Of a DNA stretch of 5,560 bases, positions 1 through 3,922 are shown piece by piece. The stretch's first letter is position 1; each line of letters opens with the position of its first letter. This stretch comes from an uncultured Lachnospiraceae bacterium (GTDB taxonomy: Bacteria; Bacillota; Clostridia; Lachnospirales; Lachnospiraceae): NCBI GenBank assembly GCA_958444395.1, contig CAUCOL010000139.1, positions 1-5,560 on the forward strand, given 5' to 3'. A model generated the notes under the pieces. It made no database searches. It saw only the letters and a program-made list of their open reading frames with translations, and was not told the DNA's origin. A program made the position numbers and the translations under genes.

Positions 1-566
1 ATGCAGTTTATTTCCATGCACCGCCATATACCAGCGAACGCGCCAAACAGAAAGTCGTTGATCTGGCAAAACTTGTATCCCGGTATTCCGGACCAATCCG
101 TCTGCACGTTGTCAATTTTACGGATATTCAGATGTATATCTATGAGCAGTGTCCGCATGAGGAACTGACGATCATTATGCGTCGTTACATGATGCGGATC
201 GCACAGATGCTGGCAGAGAAAAATGACTGTCTGGGGCTGATCACAGGTGAGAGTATCGGACAGGTGGCAAGTCAGACGATGCAGAGCCTGGCAGCGACCA
301 ATGAAGTGTGCACGATGCCGGTATATCGTCCGCTGATCGGATTTGACAAGCAGGATATTGTGGAATTATCTGAAAAGATCAACACATATGAGACGTCGAT
401 CCTGCCATATGAGGACTGCTGTACGATCTTTGTAGCAAAGCATCCTGTTACCAAGCCCAATCTGAATATGGTACATCGTTCCGAAGAAAAGCTGCAGGAG
501 AAGATCGATGACATGGTGCAGGAAGCACTGGATACGATAGAGATCATTGAAATCGACGAAAAATAA
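1..566 (+). CDS. thiI: ThiI, tRNA uridine 4-sulfurtransferase (C-terminal part, 5' end outside window)
   Basis: ThiI adenylates U8 of tRNA and transfers sulfur from a cysteine desulfurase to give 4-thiouridine; it can also feed sulfur to thiamine thiazole synthesis. It is cytosolic. The reading frame is open from base 3 with no start in the window, so the gene is cut at its 5' end; 187 codons are visible. These cover the C-terminal part of the PP-loop (AANH-type) domain: a HAPPYTSERAKQKV stretch at the left edge, then RRYMMRIA, the signature GESIGQVASQT, RPLIGFDKQDI and ILPYEDCC followed by KHP. The first Cys of EDCC (codon 417-419) aligns with the sulfur-accepting Cys344 of E. coli ThiI (EYCG). 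The protein ends about 50 residues later with no rhodanese domain, as in Bacillus and most Firmicutes. The THUMP domain and the ATP-binding loop lie upstream of the window. The gene converges on the minus-strand HPr-like gene. Confidence 0.96.
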   Translation, partial: AVYFHAPPYTSERAKQKVVDLAKLVSRYSGPIRLHVVNFTDIQMYIYEQCPHEELTIIMRRYMMRIAQMLAEKNDCLGLITGESIGQVASQTMQSLAATNEVCTMPVYRPLIGFDKQDIVELSEKINTYETSILPYEDCCTIFVAKHPVTKPNLNMVHRSEEKLQEKIDDMVQEALDTIEIIEIDEK

Positions 567-606
567 AAAATCCCCGCAGTAAAGCCGGAAAGGCTCGCTG
601 CGAGGA
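561..606 (-). terminator. Rho-independent terminator, minus strand (distal of two)
   Basis: Bases 571-579 pair with 598-606 (nine positions, one C/A mismatch) and an inner stem AGCC 583-586 / GGCT 592-595 closes a GGAAA loop. On the minus strand the stem is followed by TTTTTTATTT (570-561), the usual U-tract. It would stop transcription coming leftward from the HPr-like gene and overlaps the thiI stop codon. On the plus strand the 3' flank is A-rich, so it is unlikely to terminate thiI. Confidence 0.6.
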
Positions 607-663
607 ATAAATAAAAAGAAAAGAGACTGATGTGCAAAGCAGATGCTTCGTGCGACAGTCTCT
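606..663 (-). terminator. Rho-independent terminator, minus strand (proximal of two)
   Basis: A perfect 8-bp stem AGAGACTG (622-629) / CAGTCTCT (656-663) encloses a second stem, GCAAAGC (634-640) with GCTT (645-648) and TGC (651-653), capped by an AGAT loop. On the minus strand the stem runs straight into TTTCTTTTTATTTATT (621-606). It is the first terminator met by transcripts from the HPr-like gene. Confidence 0.6.
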
Positions 664-667
664 ATAT

Positions 668-712
668 GTTACCGGACAACATATGCTGTCCGGATAACGT
701 AAGCTTCTTTTT
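668..712 (+). terminator. Possible terminator for thiI
   Basis: CCGGACA (672-678) pairs perfectly with TGTCCGG (687-693), and the stem extends as GTTA (668-671) / TAAC (695-698) around one bulged A. A T-rich stretch TTCTTTTT lies at 705-712, about six bases after the stem. That gap is longer than in a typical intrinsic terminator, so the call is tentative. It is the only plus-strand candidate downstream of thiI. Confidence 0.35.
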
Positions 713-719
713 GAAACGC

Positions 720-741
720 GTCATCAGAAAACCCTGATGAC
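720..741. other. Stem-loop next to the HPr-like stop codon
   Basis: GTCATCAG (720-727) and CTGATGAC (734-741) form a perfect 8-bp stem with a 6-base loop, 18 bases beyond the stop of the minus-strand gene. Neither side has a convincing U-tract, so it may be a 3'-end stabilising hairpin rather than a terminator. It is the fourth stem-loop in the gap 567-759. Confidence 0.45.
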
Positions 742-759
742 AGTGACAAAATGAAAAGA

Positions 760-993
760 TTACTCGACGATGTATGGAGCTAAAGTCTTCATGATGTCAT
801 CAATGTTATCATCATCATGGATGTTTAAGTCGATCGGCTTTGATAAATCTAAACTGAAAATACCCATAATAGATTTTGCATCAATCACATATCTTCCGGA
901 TACTAAATCAAAGTCTGTACTGAATTTAGTAACATCGTTCACGAATGCTTTTACTTTGTCAATTGAATTTAAGGAAATTTTTACTGTTTTCAT
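760..993 (-). CDS. Small HPr-like protein lacking the catalytic histidine
   Basis: This is a 77-residue protein of the PTS HPr fold (family HPr is about 85-88 residues). The clearest match is residues 40-48, KSIMGIFSL, against KSIMGVMSL of B. subtilis HPr. Ser41 aligns with the regulatory Ser46 that HPr kinase/phosphorylase modifies. At the usual GIHARPAT active-site segment this protein reads SIDKVKAF, so the phospho-accepting His15 is Asp and Arg17 is Val. It cannot be a normal phosphocarrier; by analogy with Crh (Gln at that position) a regulatory role is possible, but this is inference. The ATG at 993-991 was chosen because GGGGAGG (1010-1004) lies 10 bases upstream; an in-frame ATG at 1059 would put the promoter -35 box and this ribosome binding site inside the gene. 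The gene is visibly AT-richer than its neighbours and forms a single-gene unit with its own promoter and tandem terminators. Confidence 0.85.
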   Translation of the reverse strand: MKTVKISLNSIDKVKAFVNDVTKFSTDFDLVSGRYVIDAKSIMGIFSLDLSKPIDLNIHDDDNIDDIMKTLAPYIVE

Positions 994-1030
994 AATCTTG
1001 TTACCTCCCCAATGATTTTTTTTCTTCTTT

Positions 1031-1059
1031 ATACTAGACAGAAGAGTGAAAAAAGTCAA
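1031..1059 (-). promoter_or_regulatory. Sigma-A type promoter of the HPr-like gene
   Basis: Read on the minus strand, TTGACT (1059-1054, five of six matches to the -35 consensus) is followed after exactly 17 bases by TAGTAT (1036-1031) as -10 box. Transcription would start near 1024, giving a leader of about 30 bases that contains the GGGGAGG ribosome binding site. Confidence 0.7.
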
Positions 1060-1068
1060 TATACAATG

Positions 1069-1111
1069 TTGCCAAAAAATACCTGAAAAAATAGGTTAGG
1101 AATGCTATATT
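1069..1111 (+). promoter_or_regulatory. Candidate promoter region for mtaB
   Basis: Two weak options overlap here. One is an extended -10, TG-C-TATATT (1103-1111), with no good -35 box. The other is TTGCCA (1069-1074) with a 17-base spacer to TAGGTT (1092-1097). Some promoter is expected because the upstream gene is divergent and mtaB must begin a new transcript; which box is used cannot be settled by eye. Confidence 0.35.
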
Positions 1112-1167
1112 TGAGAATTAGTAAAAAAAATCATAAAAATTTTACATCAAAATGGAAAGGATTTTAC

Positions 1168-2520
1168 ATGAAGGTTGCTTTTTTAACATTAGGATGCAAA
1201 GTAAATTCTTATGAAACAGAAAAGATGAAGCTGCAGATGGAACAGGCAGGGCATCTGGTTGTTTCCTTTCAGGAAGCAGCGGATGTATATATTATCAATA
1301 CCTGCACGGTTACCAATATTGCAGATCGCAAGTCGCGGAAAATGCTGCATCGTGCCAGACGCATGAATGAAAATGCGATCGTTGTGGCAGCAGGCTGTTA
1401 CGTGGATTCGGCCAGGCAGCGTGGCGAAGTGGATGACAGTGTAGACATATTTTTATCTAATGCAGACAAGGATACGATGGTGGAAGTGATCGAAGAAGCT
1501 GTCCGAAAAAAGGGACTGCAGGTGTCACAGGAAACATCGTCTGCCGGAGAACACATCTCAGGAGCTGCCAGGGCAGAAGAACATACACGCGCTTATATCA
1601 AGGTGCAGAATGGGTGCAATCAGTATTGTACCTACTGCATCATTCCTTACGTACGTGGTCCTTTAACCAGCCGGGCACCGCAGGAGGTAGTGGCAGAGGC
1701 AGAGCGTCTGGCAGGACAGGGAGTGCAGGAAGTGGTACTGACCGGAATCCATCTGTCTTCCTATGGAGTAGACTGGAGGAACGAAAAGATTGATGCAAAC
1801 ACCTTTTTACAGCAGCAGGGAGAACCGTTACTGCAGCTGATCAGACAGATCAGCCGGGTGGATGGGATCGAACGGATACGTCTTGGTTCCCTGGAACCGA
1901 GGATCATTACCGAGGAGTTTGCCGGGAAGCTGGCGGAGATTCCGGAGGTGTGTCCGCATTTTCATCTGTCCCTGCAGAGCGGCTGTGATGCAACACTGCG
2001 TCGGATGAACCGTCATTATACAACGGAGGAATATCTGGAAAAACTCCGGATATTAAGAAAATATTTTGAACATCCGGCAGTCACGACAGACATTATCGTC
2101 GGTTTTCCACAGGAGACGCAGGAAGAATTTGAGACAACCTGTGCCTTTGCACGGAAGGCTGGCTTTGCTCAGATCCATGTATTTAAGTATTCATGCCGGA
2201 AAGGAACGATAGCGGATGCGATGGACGGGCAGATGGAAGAAAACTGCAAGGCACAGCGAAGTGATACATTGCTGGCAGTGGAACAGGAATTGGAGTCAGA
2301 GTATCTGTCTTATTTTATGGACAGGGTCGAAGAGGTGCTTCTGGAGGAAGTGACACAGATTGACGGAAAGGATTATCTGATCGGCTATAACGAACGTTAT
2401 GTCCGGATAGCAGTACCTGTTACGGGTGTGGCAGACGGCCGGACAAGATGCAATACGATCGCATCTGTCCGTATTTTGGGACATTTGACGGATGAAATTC
2501 TTCTCGGTGCATGGAAATAA
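1168..2520 (+). CDS. mtaB: MtaB, tRNA t6A37 C2-methylthiotransferase (radical SAM)
   Basis: This 450-residue protein converts N6-threonylcarbamoyladenosine at tRNA position 37 to its 2-methylthio form (ms2t6A), using SAM and two iron-sulfur clusters. It corresponds to B. subtilis YqeV. The N-terminal UPF0004 domain begins LGCKVNSYE and holds the auxiliary-cluster cysteines Cys10, Cys46 (NTCTVTN) and Cys77 (AAGC). The radical SAM cluster motif CxxxCxxC is Cys150, Cys154 and Cys157, followed by IPYVRGPLTSR. Further signatures are LTGIHLSSYG, RLGSLEP, HLSLQSGCDATLRRMNR, TDIIVGFPQET and HVFKYSCRKGT; the last ~60 residues are in the place of the TRAM domain. LGCKVNSYE and overall length separate it from MiaB and RimO. 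The start at 1168 follows GGAAAGG (1154-1160) by 7 bases; an in-frame ATG at 1102 lies within the candidate promoter and lacks a ribosome binding site. No terminator is evident before ireB. Confidence 0.96.
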   Translation: MKVAFLTLGCKVNSYETEKMKLQMEQAGHLVVSFQEAADVYIINTCTVTNIADRKSRKMLHRARRMNENAIVVAAGCYVDSARQRGEVDDSVDIFLSNADKDTMVEVIEEAVRKKGLQVSQETSSAGEHISGAARAEEHTRAYIKVQNGCNQYCTYCIIPYVRGPLTSRAPQEVVAEAERLAGQGVQEVVLTGIHLSSYGVDWRNEKIDANTFLQQQGEPLLQLIRQISRVDGIERIRLGSLEPRIITEEFAGKLAEIPEVCPHFHLSLQSGCDATLRRMNRHYTTEEYLEKLRILRKYFEHPAVTTDIIVGFPQETQEEFETTCAFARKAGFAQIHVFKYSCRKGTIADAMDGQMEENCKAQRSDTLLAVEQELESEYLSYFMDRVEEVLLEEVTQIDGKDYLIGYNERYVRIAVPVTGVADGRTRCNTIASVRILGHLTDEILLGAWK

Positions 2521-2543
2521 AACAGGTCGAATGGAAAAAGGTA

Positions 2544-2572
2544 TTGTTTTTTGGATTCAGATATATTACTAT
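2544..2572 (+). promoter_or_regulatory. Weak candidate promoter for ireB
   Basis: TTGTTT (2544-2549) and TACTAT (2567-2572) are separated by 17 bases within the AT-rich 98-base gap between mtaB and ireB. The -35 box matches only in TTG, so this is tentative. It would let ireB-ruvX-yrzB be transcribed apart from mtaB. Confidence 0.3.
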
Positions 2573-2618
2573 AAAAGAAGATATGTGTACGTGAAAAGAA
2601 TGGAGGTATAGTGCCACT

Positions 2619-2879
2619 ATGCAGGAAATTAATAATACACAATATTTTAAAGTACAGAAAGAACAGGAAATTGAAGTCAGGGACGTGATTGCGAAAATAT
2701 ACGAGGCACTGACCGAGAAGGGTTACAATCCGGTCAATCAGATCGTTGGTTATGTAATGTCCGGTGATCCGACGTATATTACCAGTCATAAGGGTGCCAG
2801 AAGTCTGATTATGCGTGTGGAACGTGATGAGATCATTGAGACGCTTCTGGAGGACTACATTGAGAATAATTTCAAATAG
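2619..2879 (+). CDS. ireB: IreB family (UPF0297) regulatory phosphoprotein
   Basis: This 86-residue protein belongs to the IreB/YrzL family. In Enterococcus faecalis IreB is a substrate of the PASTA-domain Ser/Thr kinase IreK and a negative factor in cephalosporin resistance; it is a small cytosolic dimer. Family hallmarks here are EKGYNPVNQIVGYVMSGDP, YITSHKGAR and ERDEIIE. The enterococcal phospho-threonines are Thr4 and Thr7 in the flexible N-terminus; here Thr7 is present (NNTQYF) but position 4 is Ile. The start is set by GGAGG at 2602-2606, a rather long 12 bases before ATG; a GTG at 2611 is out of frame and opens only a short frame. It heads the conserved cluster ireB-ruvX-yrzB, but the gap to ruvX is unusually long (168 bases) and highly structured. 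Confidence 0.94.
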   Translation: MQEINNTQYFKVQKEQEIEVRDVIAKIYEALTEKGYNPVNQIVGYVMSGDPTYITSHKGARSLIMRVERDEIIETLLEDYIENNFK

Positions 2880-2895
2880 ACTGTTCGTGAACATA

Positions 2896-2901
2896 GGGAG
2901 G
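2896..2901 (+). promoter_or_regulatory. Orphan Shine-Dalgarno (GGGAGG) downstream of ireB
   Basis: GGGAGG lies 16 bases after the ireB stop, at a distance normal for the next gene of an operon, but no long reading frame starts behind it. The nearest start, GTG at 2907, opens only 23 codons (ending TGA at 2976-2978). It may be the displaced ribosome binding site of ruvX, or serve a leader peptide. Confidence 0.5.
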
Positions 2902-2904
2902 ATA

Positions 2905-3036
2905 GTGTGAAAAATACTGCCGATGCAGTGTTTTTACACATGGCTGTTTGTGCCGCAGGCGTCACAAAACAGCCCTGATCGCAGAGTGAAATCTGATATT
3001 TGCCTGCGATTCCTTCGACGCAAAGCGTCTGCGGAA
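2905..3036. other. Block of four abutting stem-loops between ireB and ruvX
   Basis: Almost every base is in an inverted repeat. H1: 2905-2920 pairs with 2925-2939 (GTGT, five A:T pairs, a T/G wobble and ACTGC around a CGAT loop, one bulged G). H2: GGCTGTTTGTG (2942-2952) pairs with CAC plus AAACAGCC (2963-2974), one bulged A. H3: ATCGCAG (2978-2984) pairs with CTGCGAT (3004-3010), with an inner AAAT/ATTT stem. H4: GACGC (3017-3021) pairs with GCGTC (3025-3029), with an outer TTCC/GGAA (3010-3013/3033-3036). Only two or three bases separate the first three hairpins, and H3 and H4 meet at base 3010. The ruvX ribosome binding site begins two bases after H4. The block may be a dispersed palindromic repeat or a structured leader RNA; sequence alone cannot decide. 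A 23-codon GTG frame (2907-2978) crosses H1 and H2. Confidence 0.65.
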
Positions 3037-3047
3037 TGGAGATTACC

Positions 3048-3473
3048 ATGAGAATAATGGGATTGGATTATGGCGACAAGACAGTCGGAGTAGCGATCAG
3101 CGATGAAATGCTGTTGACAGCACAGCCGAAGGAGACGATACAGAGGGAGCGTCCGGCAAAGCTGCGTCAGACACTTGCGCGGATCGAGGCATTGATCCGT
3201 GAATACGATATTGAAAAGATCGTGATCGGACTGCCTAAGAGAATGGACAACCAAGAGGGAGACCGCTGCGATAAGACGCGCGCTTTCGGTGAGCAGCTTG
3301 ACCGCAGGACAGGTCTGGAGATCATCTATCAGGATGAGCGGCTTACGACCGTGGCAGCAGATGCCGTGCTGGAAGAAGGCGGGGTCCGCAAAGAAAACCG
3401 TAAAGAATATATAGACAAGCTGGCGGCATCCCTGATCTTACAGGGATATCTGGACAGCCTGCAGCAGAAATAA
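3048..3473 (+). CDS. ruvX: RuvX/YqgF family nuclease (putative Holliday junction resolvase)
   Basis: This 141-residue protein has the normal family length (138-150) and the RNase H-like fold. In E. coli YqgF takes part in 16S rRNA 5'-end maturation, and homologues cleave Holliday junctions in vitro; which activity dominates here is not known. The opening [17 protein letters not shown] carries the first catalytic Asp (Asp7). Next come [15 protein letters not shown], then YQDERLTT with Glu97, then [16 protein letters not shown] with Asp123, giving a complete D-E-D set. ATG 3048 is preceded by GGAGA (3038-3042) with 5 bases spacing. An in-frame ATG at 3000 would add 16 residues encoded by the hairpin block and has no ribosome binding site. 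The yrzB gene follows after 17 bases, so the two are probably co-transcribed. Confidence 0.93.
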   Translation: MRIMGLDYGDKTVGVAISDEMLLTAQPKETIQRERPAKLRQTLARIEALIREYDIEKIVIGLPKRMDNQEGDRCDKTRAFGEQLDRRTGLEIIYQDERLTTVAADAVLEEGGVRKENRKEYIDKLAASLILQGYLDSLQQK

Positions 3474-3490
3474 CAGAGGGATTATCAGAT

Positions 3491-3754
3491 ATGGCACAGG
3501 AAAAGATTGCGTTTACGACAGAGGATGGGGATGAGGTATTATTTTCTGTTCTTGAAAAGACAACGATCGCAGGACAGGATTATCTTCTGGTAACAGAGAA
3601 TGAAGAGGATGAAGAAGCAGAAGTTTACATCATGAAGAAAAGCACAGATGAGGATCAATTTGAGATATATGAATTTGTGGAAGATGACAGTGAACTGAAA
3701 GCCATCTCTAAGGTATTTGAAGAGTTACTGGACGATGTGGATATAGAGATGTAG
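3491..3754 (+). CDS. yrzB: DUF1292 (YrzB-like) small acidic protein
   Basis: This is an 87-residue, strongly acidic protein with the DUF1292 pattern: a short beta-rich sequence (IAFTTEDGDEVLFSVLEKT, then GQDYLLVTE), a Glu/Asp run ENEEDEEAE, then VYIMKK and a C-terminal ELKAISKVFEELLDD helix. Family function is unknown; no catalytic residues, signal peptide or membrane segment are seen. The assignment rests on this pattern and on its position directly after ireB and ruvX, the arrangement found in B. subtilis (yrzL-yrrK-yrzB). AGAGGG (3475-3480) lies 10 bases before ATG and overlaps the end of ruvX closely, which supports an operon. The gene ends in tandem in-frame stops, TAG (3752-3754) and TAA (3755-3757). 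Confidence 0.88.
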   Translation: MAQEKIAFTTEDGDEVLFSVLEKTTIAGQDYLLVTENEEDEEAEVYIMKKSTDEDQFEIYEFVEDDSELKAISKVFEELLDDVDIEM

Positions 3755-3869
3755 TAACTGTACTGAACAGTTGCGAATGTAGATAATTTGAACGTGTACG
3801 GTTTGAAACAGGAGAATACTTCCAAAAAGCAAAGGTTTGCAATGAAAATACAAGTGAACTTCTTTTTTG

Positions 3870-3875
3870 TATACT
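3870..3875 (+). promoter_or_regulatory. Possible -10 box for the RNase J gene
   Basis: TATACT follows a T-run in the 168-base gap between yrzB and RNase J and resembles a -10 box, but a 17-base spacing reaches only AATACA (3847-3852), a poor -35. No terminator is visible in the gap, so read-through from yrzB is equally possible. A perfect small palindrome AACTGT/ACAGTT (3756-3761/3767-3772) follows the yrzB stop; its role is unknown. Confidence 0.22.
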
Positions 3876-3922
3876 CTTTTTCGGACAGGCGTTCGTCATA
3901 TATAGAAAGGCAGGTTTAACCA

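Noticed and set aside
770..1015. Plus-strand open frame of 81 codons
   Set aside because: It is antisense to the HPr-like gene, whose fold signature, promoter and ribosome binding site are all on the minus strand.
1102..1167. Upstream in-frame start for mtaB
   Set aside because: The extra 22 residues are unlike the family N-terminus, the ATG overlaps a candidate -10 box, and a ribosome binding site lies just before 1168 instead.
2397..2894. Minus-strand open frame of 165 codons
   Set aside because: It runs across the end of mtaB, the intergenic gap and all of ireB, both well recognised on the plus strand, and its product resembles nothing known.
2905..2939. Hairpin H1 as an intrinsic terminator after ireB
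   Set aside because: It has an A-tract/stem/T-tract look, but the GC core is only five pairs and the T-run is itself paired in the longer 15-pair stem; it fits better as part of the four-hairpin block. Weak attenuation is still possible.
2881..3040. CRISPR-like or direct-repeat array
   Set aside because: The repeated short words (CGCAGGC, GCGTC) are irregularly spaced and belong to inverted repeats; there are no equal-length spacers.
3000..3047. Upstream in-frame start for ruvX
   Set aside because: It would translate hairpin H4 and the new ribosome binding site, and family members begin at MRIMGLDYG, here ATG 3048.
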